Position numbers and translations under genes: made by a program
The notes under the pieces: generated by a model
Database searches by the model: none
Told to the model about the DNA's origin: nothing
The model's input: the letters and a program-made list of their open reading frames with translations, nothing else
Shown: piece by piece, positions 24,400 through 33,161 of the stretch
Layout: each line of letters begins with the position of its first letter
How positions within the stretch are numbered: position 1 is the first letter of the stretch
Assembly (NCBI GenBank): GCA_905197485.1
Contig: CAJJYZ010000021.1
Span: 1-39,607 of the forward strand
Reading direction: 5' to 3'
Length of the DNA stretch: 39,607 nucleotides
Source of the DNA: an uncultured Lachnospiraceae bacterium
GTDB taxonomy: Bacteria > Bacillota > Clostridia > Lachnospirales > Lachnospiraceae

Positions 24400-25209
24400 C
24401 TATTTTGCCAAATCCGCAAACGCTTCCTCTACTACTGCCTGAAAATCTAAAGTTACATCCGAAAAAGTTCCCGGTTCTTCCGTCTTTTTCAAATGTACAA
24501 GATACTCGATATTGCCTTCCGGTCCTTTGATTGGGGAATAGGTGAATTCGAGTACCTTGAATCCGATAGACACCGCATAGGATAACACCTGCTCAATCAC
24601 CTCGTAATGCGTGCTCTTTTCTCTTACGACACCTTTTTTCCCAACTTTTTCTCTTCCCGCTTCAAACTGCGGTTTAATCAGCGCCACAATCTCCCCGTCT
24701 TCCCGCAGGTAATTCCGAATCGGAAGCAGTACTTTTGTCAAAGAAATAAACGAAACGTCAATAGATGAGAAATCAATCAGCTCTCCCAAATCTTCTGGTG
24801 TCACATAACGAATGTTCGTCTTTTCCATACTTACCACACGCGCATCCTGTCTCAGTTTCCACGCCAACTGTCCGCGTCCCACGTCAATCGCGAATACTTT
24901 TCTTGCCCCGTTTTGCAGCATACAGTCTGTGAATCCTCCGGTCGAAGACCCTACATCGGTGCAAACTTTATCCCGTAAATCCAACTCAAAATTCTCCATT
25001 GCTTTTTCAAGCTTCAACCCGCCACGACTCACATACGGCAGCGTATGTCCTTTTATCTCAATCTGCACCTCATCGGAAAAAGTACTTCCTGCTTTGTCCT
25101 CTCTTTGTCCTTCCACAAATACATTCCCGGACATAATAATCGCCTTTGCCTTCTCTCTTGACTCTGCCAGATTCCGCTTTACAAGCAATACATCCAAACG
25201 TTCTTTCAT
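24400..25209 (-). CDS. tlyA: TlyA family rRNA methyltransferase (S4 and FtsJ-like domains)
   Basis: Predicted 2'-O-methyltransferase acting on rRNA, as shown for mycobacterial TlyA; some homologues are also called hemolysins. The 269 residues include an N-terminal S4 RNA-binding domain (RLDVLLVKRNLAESREKA, 3-60) and a Rossmann methyltransferase domain with the SAM-binding stretch DVGSSTGGFTDCML (about 80-93) and DVSFISL. It begins three bases after the dxs stop. The methylated nucleotide in this organism is not known. Confidence 0.93.
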   Translation of the reverse strand: MKERLDVLLVKRNLAESREKAKAIIMSGNVFVEGQREDKAGSTFSDEVQIEIKGHTLPYVSRGGLKLEKAMENFELDLRDKVCTDVGSSTGGFTDCMLQNGARKVFAIDVGRGQLAWKLRQDARVVSMEKTNIRYVTPEDLGELIDFSSIDVSFISLTKVLLPIRNYLREDGEIVALIKPQFEAGREKVGKKGVVREKSTHYEVIEQVLSYAVSIGFKVLEFTYSPIKGPEGNIEYLVHLKKTEEPGTFSDVTLDFQAVVEEAFADLAK

Positions 25210-25212
25210 GTC

Positions 25213-27084
25213 TTACCTCTCAAGCCCGACGTACTGTGTCACGATTTGCTTCACAATGGAATCCTTGTCGAGCATAATTTCTTTTCTTAGTATATCAATA
25301 TTTCCATGTTCCACATATTCATCCGGAATCCCAAGCGTGAGAACCTGTACCGGAAGCTGCTGCCGCATCACAAACTCCCGTACTTTCTCGCCATACCCGC
25401 CGGATAATACGTTCTCTTCCACAGTCACAAAAAGCTTGTGCCCTTTTGCCATCTGAACCAGGATTTTTTCATCTATCGGCTTCACAAACCGGCTGTTAAT
25501 CAAACTGCAGTTATAGCCCATTTCTTTCAACTGTTTCCGGGCTTTTTCTGCAATCTCCATCATATGGCCGACTGAGAAAATGGCAATCTCATCTTCCTCA
25601 TAAATAGTTTCGCTTTCACAGAACCGGATTGGCTTCCGATATTCTTTGAGTCCGGTGTATGCCTTTCCTCTCGGATAGCGTACCGCTACCGGACCTTCAA
25701 ACGCAACCGCATATCGAATCATATCCGCCATCTCCCATTTATTCTTCGGCGAGAGAATCGTCATATTCGGAATGCTGGATAAATATGATAAGTCAAAGAT
25801 TCCCTGATGCGTCTCCCCGTCATTTCCCACAATACCGGCGCGGTCAACGGCAAAGACAACCGGAAGATTCTGGAGCGCGACATCGTGAATCATCTGGTCG
25901 TATCCTCTCTGTAAGAAGGACGAATATACCGCAAAGACCGGTTTTAATCCTCCCGCTGCCAATCCTGCCGCAAATGTAACTCCATGTTCTTCTGCAATTC
26001 CCACATCGAAAAACCGGTTTCTATAACGTCTTGCAAATTCCGTAAGTCCGGTTCCATCCTTCATAGCTGCCGTAATCGCTGCTACATTCGGATTGTGAGC
26101 TCCAATGTCGCACATCACCTTGCTGAATACATCCGTATAAGTATCTCCGTCTTTCTTAGCAAGAGATTGCCCCGTTGTAATCTCAAACGGCCCCGTTCCA
26201 TGGAACTTGGACGGTTCATTCTCTGCCGGAAGATATCCTTTTCCCTTTGTCGTAATCACATGGAGAAGTACTGCATTGTCCACCTTTTTCGCTTCCTGGA
26301 ATGTCCGATAAAGTTCTCCGATATTGTGTCCGTCCACCGGCCCCAGATATGTGATTCCCATGTCCTCGAAGAACATTCCCGGAACGAGGAGCTGTTTGAT
26401 TCCGCTTTTCGTCTTTCGGATATGCTCCACAATAGATTCCCCGGCAACCGGAACTTTCCGAAGCGCGGTTTCCACCCCTTTTTTCAACTCTGTATAGGTA
26501 TGCGCCGTCCGAATGCTATCCAGATATTTTGACATCCCTCCCACGTTCGGAGAAATCGACATATTATTATCATTCAATACAATGATAAAATTACTTTTCA
26601 AATGGGAGGCATTGTTCAGCGCCTCATATGCCATCCCCCCGGTCAGCGAACCGTCTCCGATAACAGAAATTACATGATGCTCTTCGCCCAGAATCTCCCG
26701 CGCCTCCACATAGCCAAGGCCTGCGGAAATGGATGTGGAGCTGTGTCCGGTATCAAACGCATCGCATTCGCTTTCTTTTCTCTTCGGGAATCCACTCATT
26801 CCCCCATATTTTCGCAAATCGTCAAATCCTGCTTTTCTTCCGGTCAGAAGTTTGTGTGTATATGCCTGATGTCCCACATCCCAGATAATCTTATCCTTCG
26901 GCAGATCAAACGCAAGATGCATCGCCATCGTAAGTTCCACCACTCCCAGGTTCGACGCCAGATGCCCGCCTGTCACACTGATTTTCTCAATCAAAAACTC
27001 CCGGATTTCTTCCGCAAGAATCGGCAATTCTTTTTTATTTAGTTTTTTGATATCATTTTCTTTATGAATACGTTCCAGTATCAT
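25213..27084 (-). CDS. dxs: 1-deoxy-D-xylulose-5-phosphate synthase
   Basis: Thiamine-diphosphate enzyme that condenses pyruvate and glyceraldehyde-3-phosphate, the first step of the MEP isoprenoid pathway. The 623 residues show the ThDP motif GDGSLTGGMAYEALNNA and its NDN end, the second-domain Glu region (GIAEEHGVTFAAGLA), and a C-terminal transketolase domain (VTVEENVLSGGYG). The ATG at 27084 has GGAG eight bases upstream; an in-frame GTG at 27102 would overlap ispA. It lies 11 bases after ispA, linking precursor synthesis and prenyl chain elongation. Confidence 0.97.
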   Translation of the reverse strand: MILERIHKENDIKKLNKKELPILAEEIREFLIEKISVTGGHLASNLGVVELTMAMHLAFDLPKDKIIWDVGHQAYTHKLLTGRKAGFDDLRKYGGMSGFPKRKESECDAFDTGHSSTSISAGLGYVEAREILGEEHHVISVIGDGSLTGGMAYEALNNASHLKSNFIIVLNDNNMSISPNVGGMSKYLDSIRTAHTYTELKKGVETALRKVPVAGESIVEHIRKTKSGIKQLLVPGMFFEDMGITYLGPVDGHNIGELYRTFQEAKKVDNAVLLHVITTKGKGYLPAENEPSKFHGTGPFEITTGQSLAKKDGDTYTDVFSKVMCDIGAHNPNVAAITAAMKDGTGLTEFARRYRNRFFDVGIAEEHGVTFAAGLAAGGLKPVFAVYSSFLQRGYDQMIHDVALQNLPVVFAVDRAGIVGNDGETHQGIFDLSYLSSIPNMTILSPKNKWEMADMIRYAVAFEGPVAVRYPRGKAYTGLKEYRKPIRFCESETIYEEDEIAIFSVGHMMEIAEKARKQLKEMGYNCSLINSRFVKPIDEKILVQMAKGHKLFVTVEENVLSGGYGEKVREFVMRQQLPVQVLTLGIPDEYVEHGNIDILRKEIMLDKDSIVKQIVTQYVGLER

Positions 27085-27095
27085 AAGCAACACTC

Positions 27096-27986
27096 CTAAC
27101 ACTCTCTGTGAATCAGGTTCTCAATCAGCCATCTAAGATACGGATTCTTCCGGTTCAGATTCTCAAGCTCAGAAATCGCTTCCATCGAAAGCCTCGCCAC
27201 CTCCGCCTTTGCCTTTTCGAATCCTTCCAGCGTCACATACGTTGTTTTTTCGTTCTTCTCGTCGCTGTGTACCGGTTTCCCCAATACCTCATCCGTACTG
27301 ATAATATCCAGAATGTCATCCTGAATCTGAAATGCCATTCCCACCTTCCATGCGACGGACTCTACACTCTTTATCTCATCCTCTGACGCCCCGGCAAGCG
27401 TTGCCCCAATCATCATAGAAGCCTCGATTAACGCACACGTTTTCAAACTGTAGATAAAAGAAATAACTTCCGAAGAGATGGCCTGTCCCACCGATTCGAC
27501 ATCCACAACCTGTCCGCCAATCATGCCGTAGATTCCTGCCTTTTTCCCGAGAATCTGTATGGCCTTTCCAATGCGGAGACTCTCTTCCGGAACCAAATCA
27601 AAGGCTTTGGAAGCCGTCTCAAAAGCATAATTCAAAAGCGCGTCTCCCGTCAGCACCGCCATGCCTTCCCCGTACACAATGTGTGTCGTCTTTCTTCCTC
27701 TCCGATAGTCGTCGTTATCCATCGACGGAAGGTCGTCATGCACAAGAGAATAGGTGTGAATCATCTCGAGCGCTGCCATGAACGGCTCTATCACGTTTGA
27801 CGTTCCACCGAACATTTCAAAGGTTTCTTTCATCAGCATCGGACGGAGTCTTTTCCCGCCCGCCATCAGATTGTATTCCATCGCTTCCATAATAAGTTTC
27901 TGATATCCGGTCTGTTCAGGAAGGTATGCATTCAGAACCGCTTCAATCTCTCTTACTTTCTGCTCTCTTTCTACACTAAAATTCAT
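27096..27986 (-). CDS. ispA: Farnesyl or geranylgeranyl diphosphate synthase (short-chain prenyltransferase)
   Basis: Makes short-chain prenyl diphosphates from IPP and DMAPP. The 296-residue all-helical protein has the first aspartate-rich motif DDLPSMD (84-90) with the downstream RRGRKTTH, the GGQ motif near 158, and the second aspartate-rich motif DDILD (223-227). Chain length cannot be fixed from sequence alone, although the insertion in the first motif is typical of FPP synthases. The ATG at 27986 lies inside the end of xseB (11-base overlap) with GGAG six bases upstream. Confidence 0.95.
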   Translation of the reverse strand: MNFSVEREQKVREIEAVLNAYLPEQTGYQKLIMEAMEYNLMAGGKRLRPMLMKETFEMFGGTSNVIEPFMAALEMIHTYSLVHDDLPSMDNDDYRRGRKTTHIVYGEGMAVLTGDALLNYAFETASKAFDLVPEESLRIGKAIQILGKKAGIYGMIGGQVVDVESVGQAISSEVISFIYSLKTCALIEASMMIGATLAGASEDEIKSVESVAWKVGMAFQIQDDILDIISTDEVLGKPVHSDEKNEKTTYVTLEGFEKAKAEVARLSMEAISELENLNRKNPYLRWLIENLIHREC

Positions 27987-28179
27987 GTTCTGCTCCTTCC
28001 TCATCCAGAATCATCATTTTCTTCTCGATGGTATCGATTTTCTCATTGCATAATTTCAGCATCTCCATGCCCTCTTTGTACAGTTGGAAAGATTCCTCCA
28101 GAGAGATATCCTCTTCCTCCATCTCCTTCATGATTCCATCTAACTGCTCCAGTACGTCATTCAATGTCTGTTCTTCCAT
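27976..28179 (-). CDS. xseB: Exodeoxyribonuclease VII small subunit
   Basis: A 67-residue coiled subunit that binds in several copies to XseA. The signature LEESFQLYKEGMEMLKLCN (about 31-49) is characteristic. The ATG at 28179 has GGAGG six bases upstream and overlaps the end of xseA by 23 bases, so translation is probably coupled. An earlier in-frame start would add residues not seen in the family. Confidence 0.95.
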   Translation of the reverse strand: MEEQTLNDVLEQLDGIMKEMEEEDISLEESFQLYKEGMEMLKLCNEKIDTIEKKMMILDEEGAEHEF

Positions 28180-29368
28180 ATTGTTCCTCCACGTTTGCTC
28201 GAATGATTCCATCTGTGACATGAACGGTAATCTCATCTCCTCTTTTCACCTGCCGGATTGATTTTAACGCACGCCCCGTTTCGTCCGTCACGTAAGAAAA
28301 CCCCCGATTCAGCTTCCGAAGAGGCGACAAACCTTCCATCCTTTCGATACGGATGGAAAGCGCATGCCTTGTCTTTGTAAGCTGCTCTTTCATCTTTCTT
28401 CGAAGCGCTTCTTCCATGTCTGCCGCTCTCTGTTTCTGCTGCAAAAGCTTCATTCCCGGATGCAGATACTTCATGCGCATCTGATAGGAGGCAAGGCGCA
28501 TTCTCTGGTCTTCTATCTTCCGAAGCATCATTCTTGTCATCATGTTTCCTGCATCGGATAACTGTGTTTCCAATCTATGATATTCAAAGACCGCAAGTTC
28601 TGCCGCTGCGGATGGGGTCGGCGCCCTAAGGTCCGCCACATAATCAATGATAGTCGTATCTGTCTCATGCCCAACCGCCGAGATAATTGGAACACGACAT
28701 TCAAACACAGCCCTTGCCACCTCTTCTTCATTGAATGCCCACAAGTCTTCGATGGAACCGCCGCCACGTCCTACAATCATCACGTCTACGTTCTTCTCTT
28801 CCAGCATCCGGATTCCTTCCACAATGCTCTCCTTCGCTCCTTCTCCCTGCACAAGCGCCGGATATAAAATCAACTGTACATAAGGGTTTCTTCTCTTCGC
28901 AACATTCAGAATATCCCGGATTGCAGCCCCTGTCGGCGCAGTAACAATCCCGATTCTCTTCGCGTATTTCGGAATATTCTGCTTATATTCCGGGGCAAAC
29001 ATCCCCATCTCTGCAAGTTCCGTCTTGAGCGCCTCGTATCTCTCATACAAGAGCCCCGCGCCGTCCAGAATAATTTCCTTCGCATATAGCTGATACTTCC
29101 CATCTCTCTCATAGATGGTAATGCTTCCGAGGACAACGACCTGCTGTCCTTCCTGCATACGAAAAGTAAGCCCCGCGCGTTGCCCTGCAAACATGATGCA
29201 GGCAATCGTTCCGGACTCATCTTTCAACGTAAAATATATATGACCCGATGTATGGTATTTACAATTTGAGACTTCACCCTTCACATAAATACGATTCAGC
29301 ATAAAGTCCTGATGAAACATATTCTTGATATATGCGTTCACCTGTTTTACCGAATATACATTCCGCAT
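28157..29368 (-). CDS. xseA: Exodeoxyribonuclease VII large subunit
   Basis: Catalytic subunit of the nuclease that degrades single-stranded DNA in both directions. The 403 residues include an N-terminal OB-fold (1-100, with GEVSNCKYHTSGHIYFTLKD), the catalytic domain with VTAPTGAAIRDI and the GRGGGSIEDLWAFNEE segment, and a C-terminal coiled coil. It starts nine bases after nusB with AGGAG upstream. Confidence 0.97.
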   Translation of the reverse strand: MRNVYSVKQVNAYIKNMFHQDFMLNRIYVKGEVSNCKYHTSGHIYFTLKDESGTIACIMFAGQRAGLTFRMQEGQQVVVLGSITIYERDGKYQLYAKEIILDGAGLLYERYEALKTELAEMGMFAPEYKQNIPKYAKRIGIVTAPTGAAIRDILNVAKRRNPYVQLILYPALVQGEGAKESIVEGIRMLEEKNVDVMIVGRGGGSIEDLWAFNEEEVARAVFECRVPIISAVGHETDTTIIDYVADLRAPTPSAAAELAVFEYHRLETQLSDAGNMMTRMMLRKIEDQRMRLASYQMRMKYLHPGMKLLQQKQRAADMEEALRRKMKEQLTKTRHALSIRIERMEGLSPLRKLNRGFSYVTDETGRALKSIRQVKRGDEITVHVTDGIIRANVEEQYGRTDIE

Positions 29369-29377
29369 ATGCCACTC

Positions 29378-29776
29378 CTAGCCGGCAATCTTACCAAGCA
29401 CCCCGTTCACAAAGGAAGGACCTTCGTCACTGCTGTACTTCTTCGCAAGCTCTACCGCTTCGTTGATTGCGACACCGGCCGGCACGTCTTCGTCCCACTT
29501 TATCTCATAGACAGCCAGCCTTAAAATTGTCAAGTCCACTTTGTTCATGCGAGTAGTTTTCCATCCCGTTGTATGAAGGTTCAAAAGCTCGTCAATCTCC
29601 GCTGTCTTCGCCACAATTGCCGCGTGCTTATTCACGATATAGTCCCGATTCTGTTCTGTAAGACCTTCTATCTTGTCCAGGTAAAGCTCTACCTGCTCCG
29701 GCATCTCTTCCTCTTTGTTGAATTCTATCAAAAATAGCATTCTAAAAATGTGTTCTCTAAGTTCTGTTCTTCCCAT
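29378..29776 (-). CDS. nusB: Transcription antitermination protein NusB
   Basis: A small all-helical RNA-binding protein that, with S10 (NusE), promotes antitermination on rRNA operons. The 132 residues begin with REHIFRMLFLIEF and contain the conserved DLTILRLAVYEI (about 89-100), then INEAVELAKKYSSDEGPSFV-type sequence and NGVLGKIA at the end. AGAGAGGA precedes the ATG. No clear promoter was found in the 69 bases between the asp23 terminator and this start, so the long downstream operon may rely on readthrough or a weak promoter. Confidence 0.96.
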   Translation of the reverse strand: MGRTELREHIFRMLFLIEFNKEEEMPEQVELYLDKIEGLTEQNRDYIVNKHAAIVAKTAEIDELLNLHTTGWKTTRMNKVDLTILRLAVYEIKWDEDVPAGVAINEAVELAKKYSSDEGPSFVNGVLGKIAG

Positions 29777-29840
29777 CGTTTATCCTCTCTGTCAAAATAG
29801 ATTTTGAAATACAAATTCCCGCTTCCAGTATGGACGCTTC

Positions 29841-29872
29841 AAAAATAGGCTGCGCATTCACGCAACCTATTT
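29841..29872 (-). terminator. Intrinsic terminator between asp23 and nusB
   Basis: On the minus strand AAATAGGTTGCG pairs with CGCAGCCTATTT (12 bp, one G-U) around a six-base loop, then TTTTT. It is 12 bases after the asp23 stop. Confidence 0.85.
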
Positions 29873-29884
29873 CGTGCTCTCATA

Positions 29885-30265
29885 CTATTCCGCATCCATC
29901 TCCACTCCGGCAATGCGAATGTTCACATCCGCCACAGTCAGACCTGTCATATTCTCGATTGCAGCTTTTACTTTTTCCTGTACTTTGCCGGAAATCTCCA
30001 TAATGCTGTAGCCATATTTCAAATTCAGGTTCAGAGACACCGTCACAATTCCGTCCAATACATCGACATTGGCGCCTTTGGAAAGGCTCTTCACACCGAG
30101 TTTACTGATAATCTCTCTTGTCGCATTGCCTGCCATAGACGCAACACCTTCTACTTCCATAGCTGCAAGTCCGGCGATAATCGCAACAACTTCATCCGCA
30201 ATCTTCACCTCTCCAAGGTTTTCATCAGAATGTATCGTATATTCATTTCTTTCTTCTTTTCCCAT
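29885..30265 (-). CDS. Asp23/Gls24 family envelope stress protein
   Basis: A 126-residue cytoplasmic protein. The family segments are VAIIAGLAAMEVEGVASMAG, LGVKSLSKGANVDVLDG and VSLNLNLKYGYSIMEISGKVQEKV. In Staphylococcus Asp23 forms a membrane-associated sheet through a partner anchor (AmaP); no AmaP gene is adjacent here. The ATG has AGGAGG upstream and its own promoter with a palindrome over the -10. A terminator separates it from nusB, although the two are neighbours in many Clostridia. Confidence 0.93.
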   Translation of the reverse strand: MGKEERNEYTIHSDENLGEVKIADEVVAIIAGLAAMEVEGVASMAGNATREIISKLGVKSLSKGANVDVLDGIVTVSLNLNLKYGYSIMEISGKVQEKVKAAIENMTGLTVADVNIRIAGVEMDAE

Positions 30266-30295
30266 ATCAAAAACCTCCTGCCTGGTTTGTTATCT

Positions 30296-30330
30296 TTTGT
30301 TATTATAACAAATTTATACCTGTTTGGAAA
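30296..30330 (-). promoter_or_regulatory. asp23 promoter with a perfect palindrome on the -10 box
   Basis: On the minus strand TTTCCA (30325-30330), a 17-base spacer and TATAAT (30302-30307). The 17-base sequence TTTGTTATAATAACAAA (30296-30312) is an exact inverted repeat around a single central base and covers the -10, a layout typical of a repressor operator. Confidence 0.6.
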
Positions 30331-30338
30331 GACAAAGT

Positions 30339-31931
30339 TTAAGAACGGCCAAATTCAGATAAAATCAATCCCGGATTTCTCTCTTCCGTCATACGCACAC
30401 TCCAACTGTTGACAAAGAGAAGAAGCGGTCTTTCTTTCAAGTCTTTAATCTTCTTCATGTCAGAAGTTCCCACAACTTTGGATAAATCAATCTCCTCATT
30501 TTCAATCCAGCGGATATGTTCATACGGAAGCTTCTCCATGCGAATCTCCACGTTATATTCATTTTCCAGACGGTATTTCAAGACGTCAAACTGCAGTACG
30601 CCGACTACGCCGACAATAATCTCTTCCATTCCCGTATTGTATTCCTGGAAAATCTGAATCGCACCTTCCTGAGCAATCTGGTTGATTCCTTTGATGAATT
30701 GTTTTCGCTTCATCGTATCTACCTGACGCACCCTCGCAAAATGTTCCGGCGCGAATGTCGGGATTCCTTCATAAGCAAATTTCTCCGGAGAAGTCGTCAG
30801 CGTATCGCCAATCGAGAAGATTCCCGGGTCGAACACACCGATGATATCTCCGCCGTACGCCTTCTCCACCATTTTACGCTCGCTCGCCATCATCTGCTGC
30901 GGCTGGGAAAGCCTTACTTTCTTGCCTCCCTGAATGTGGAATACGTCCATTCCCGCCTCGAATTCTCCAGAGCAGATTCGCATGAATGCGATACGGTCTC
31001 TATGCGCTTTATTCATGTTCGCCTGAATCTTAAACACAAATGCCGAGAAGTCTTTCTCTTCCATCGGGTCAATCTCTCCACAATTCGATTTTCTTGGAAG
31101 CGGGGAAGATGTCATGCGAAGGAAATGCTGTAAAAACGTCTCCACACCAAAGTTTGTCAATGCGGAACCGAAAAATACCGGCGATAATTCTCCTTTGCTT
31201 ACAAGTTCCTGGTCAAACTCTGCGCTTGCTCCGTCCAGAAGCTCGATTTCTTCTTCCAGCTTCTCCCGCTGTTCTTCACTGATTAAGTCCCGCACCGACG
31301 CATCGGAAAACGGTACCTTCTGTACGGCTCCCATGCTTGTTCCTTTCTGCGTATCCGAGAACAATTCAATCTCCTGATGCTCTCTGTCGTACACACCCCG
31401 AAATTCTTTTCCGGAACCAATCGGCCAGTTAATCGGACAGGTCGCAATCCCAAGCTCTTTTTCAATATCATCCAATAATTCAAATGTATCCAGCGCTTCC
31501 CTATCCATCTTATTAATGAAAGTAAAGATTGGAATGTGACGCATCACGCAAACTTTGAACAGCTTTCTCGTCTGCGCCTCCACACCTTTGGAACCGTCGA
31601 TAACCATCACCGCTGAGTCCGCCGCCATCAAAGTACGGTACGTGTCCTCCGAGAAGTCCTGATGCCCCGGCGTATCCAGAATATTGATGCAATATCCATC
31701 ATAATTAAACTGAAGAACCGAAGAGGTTACGGAAATACCTCTCTCCTTCTCAATCTCCATCCAGTCGGAAACCGCGTGCTTCGCAGTTGCCTTTCCTTTC
31801 ACAGAACCCGCCTGATTAATGGCTCCTCCGTAAAGTAAAAACTTCTCTGTCAACGTGGTCTTTCCCGCATCCGGGTGGGAAATAATCGCAAATGTTCTCC
31901 TCTTTTTTATTTCATTTATCATATTCGACAT
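30339..31931 (-). CDS. prfC: Peptide chain release factor 3
   Basis: A translational GTPase that removes RF1 and RF2 from the ribosome after termination. The 530 residues include G1 (SHPDAGKTTLTE), G3 (DTPGHQDF) and G4 (NKMDRE) motifs, the EF-Tu-like domain 2, and the RF3 C-terminal domain. It has its own promoter (31967-31995) and AAAGGAG eight bases before the ATG. It separates the spoIIIA operon from asp23, which are otherwise close neighbours in many related genomes. Confidence 0.97.
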   Translation of the reverse strand: MSNMINEIKKRRTFAIISHPDAGKTTLTEKFLLYGGAINQAGSVKGKATAKHAVSDWMEIEKERGISVTSSVLQFNYDGYCINILDTPGHQDFSEDTYRTLMAADSAVMVIDGSKGVEAQTRKLFKVCVMRHIPIFTFINKMDREALDTFELLDDIEKELGIATCPINWPIGSGKEFRGVYDREHQEIELFSDTQKGTSMGAVQKVPFSDASVRDLISEEQREKLEEEIELLDGASAEFDQELVSKGELSPVFFGSALTNFGVETFLQHFLRMTSSPLPRKSNCGEIDPMEEKDFSAFVFKIQANMNKAHRDRIAFMRICSGEFEAGMDVFHIQGGKKVRLSQPQQMMASERKMVEKAYGGDIIGVFDPGIFSIGDTLTTSPEKFAYEGIPTFAPEHFARVRQVDTMKRKQFIKGINQIAQEGAIQIFQEYNTGMEEIIVGVVGVLQFDVLKYRLENEYNVEIRMEKLPYEHIRWIENEEIDLSKVVGTSDMKKIKDLKERPLLLFVNSWSVRMTEERNPGLILSEFGRS

Positions 31932-31966
31932 ACGTATTCTCCTTTATTTTAACAATCGCAGTCTAT

Positions 31967-31995
31967 ATGATACCTTTTTTTCGCAATTTTTTCAA
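31967..31995 (-). promoter_or_regulatory. prfC promoter
   Basis: On the minus strand TTGAAA (31990-31995) and TATCAT (31967-31972) are separated by 17 bases. It begins eight bases after the spoIIIAH stop, so prfC can be expressed independently of sporulation. Confidence 0.7.
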
Positions 31996-32002
31996 GGAGA
32001 AA

Positions 32003-32629
32003 CTACTTTTCTTCTTTGCCTTCTTCTGCATGAATCGGTGTAATCACGATATTCGCCGCCGGAATCTCCGTCTTTCGTACGACAATGTCCTCGATTTGTG
32101 CAAGGTTCGCGTCTGTCAATTCTGTCTTACCTACGACTACATCTGCCGCGTCATCGGTAAGGCTCACCACCGTATCTGTGAATCCTTTGGATGCAAGAAG
32201 AGTTTCCACCGCCGCCTCTTTTTCCGCCAGTTCCGTCACATGTACCATCTGTGCAATGGCGTCCTTTTTCTGTTCCTCGCTGATTTTTTCATTGTCAATG
32301 ATAGCTTGCAGCGTCTCTTTATTCTTCGCCCGCACCTGCTCTCTCGTCACTTTCGCTTCCGCCACAACGCCGTTGGTGAGTACGGCTTCCCCCGGCGTTC
32401 CTTCCACGCTTCCATCCGCCACTTCATGGTCCTGACTCTCAATATCTCCGGCCGTTTCAACACCCTCATCCGAGATATCAAGCAATTCCTGACTCGCAAG
32501 GTCTCCGCTTGTTTCTTTGGAATCTCCTTCTCCAAAGATTCTTCCCGAATAATTCAAATATCCGGCGATTGCAATCATAATGGCGAGTGTCGTGATGATA
32601 ATCTGGTTTTTCTTCAATAATCGTTTCAA
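32003..32629 (-). CDS. spoIIIAH: Stage III sporulation protein AH
   Basis: Mother-cell outer forespore membrane protein that forms, with forespore SpoIIQ, the channel across the two membranes. One N-terminal transmembrane helix (about residues 10-28, NQIIITTLAIMIAIAGYL) is followed by an acidic linker and a C-terminal ring-forming domain (YscJ-like), about 208 residues in all. The TTG at 32629 is preferred because AGGAGG lies six bases upstream; an ATG at 32650, overlapping spoIIIAG, has no ribosome binding site. Last gene of the operon. No strong terminator follows. Confidence 0.92.
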   Translation of the reverse strand: MKRLLKKNQIIITTLAIMIAIAGYLNYSGRIFGEGDSKETSGDLASQELLDISDEGVETAGDIESQDHEVADGSVEGTPGEAVLTNGVVAEAKVTREQVRAKNKETLQAIIDNEKISEEQKKDAIAQMVHVTELAEKEAAVETLLASKGFTDTVVSLTDDAADVVVGKTELTDANLAQIEDIVVRKTEIPAANIVITPIHAEEGKEEK

Positions 32630-32642
32630 AATGTTCCTCCTG

Positions 32643-33161
32643 CTATTCATTCATTTTCATTACTTTTATTTTATGCGTGTCTACTCCAAATAATGTCTGC
32701 ACTGCCTCCGTAATATTTTTCACTACCACAGCATCGTCTCCCCCTTCCGCAATCACGACGACGCCCTCTATTTTCGGCGTCATCTCCTTCTTCACATAGG
32801 GAACCTCTTCTTCGTCCGTATTCCGGTAAACGGTCGTCTCCCGCCTCGTCTTCTCGTCCGTCTCCTCATCTTTTTCTACGATTCTTTCCGCAGTTGAACG
32901 CAGAGTAATCATCACCTGATTCTCTCCTACTCCCTGCACATCCGAAAGAATCTCCGACAATTTTTCTTCCATCTCAGACTCATAATCGAGTTTGGTCCGT
33001 TTCTCTGTCCTCTCTTCTTGTTTCACCTCTCTTTCTCCTTTTTTCTCTACCGGCATGGCAATGACAACAAGCAGGACGCCTGCCAGAAGCAGGATTTGTA
33101 AATTGTGTTTTCCTGCAAAGAATCTATCTTTCATCTCCCTCCATCCCATCTTCTGATTCAC
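32643..33161 (-). CDS. spoIIIAG: Stage III sporulation protein AG
   Basis: Ring-forming component of the spoIIIA channel. The 172-residue protein has one transmembrane helix (about 20-37) and a C-terminal ring-building domain ending in the conserved IEGVVVIAEGGDDAVVVKNITEAVQTLFGV-like region. The start is a GTG at 33161 with GGAGGAG seven bases upstream, overlapping spoIIIAF by 38 bases; an internal ATG at 33134 has GGAGG only three bases away and is less likely. Confidence 0.92.
   Translation of the reverse strand: MNQKMGWREMKDRFFAGKHNLQILLLAGVLLVVIAMPVEKKGEREVKQEERTEKRTKLDYESEMEEKLSEILSDVQGVGENQVMITLRSTAERIVEKDEETDEKTRRETTVYRNTDEEEVPYVKKEMTPKIEGVVVIAEGGDDAVVVKNITEAVQTLFGVDTHKIKVMKMNE

Noticed and set aside
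31996..32030. An imperfect stem (AAGAAGAAA / TTTCTCCTT) at the end of spoIIIAH as a terminator
   Set aside because: It has a mismatch, is A/T-rich and is not followed by a T-tract.
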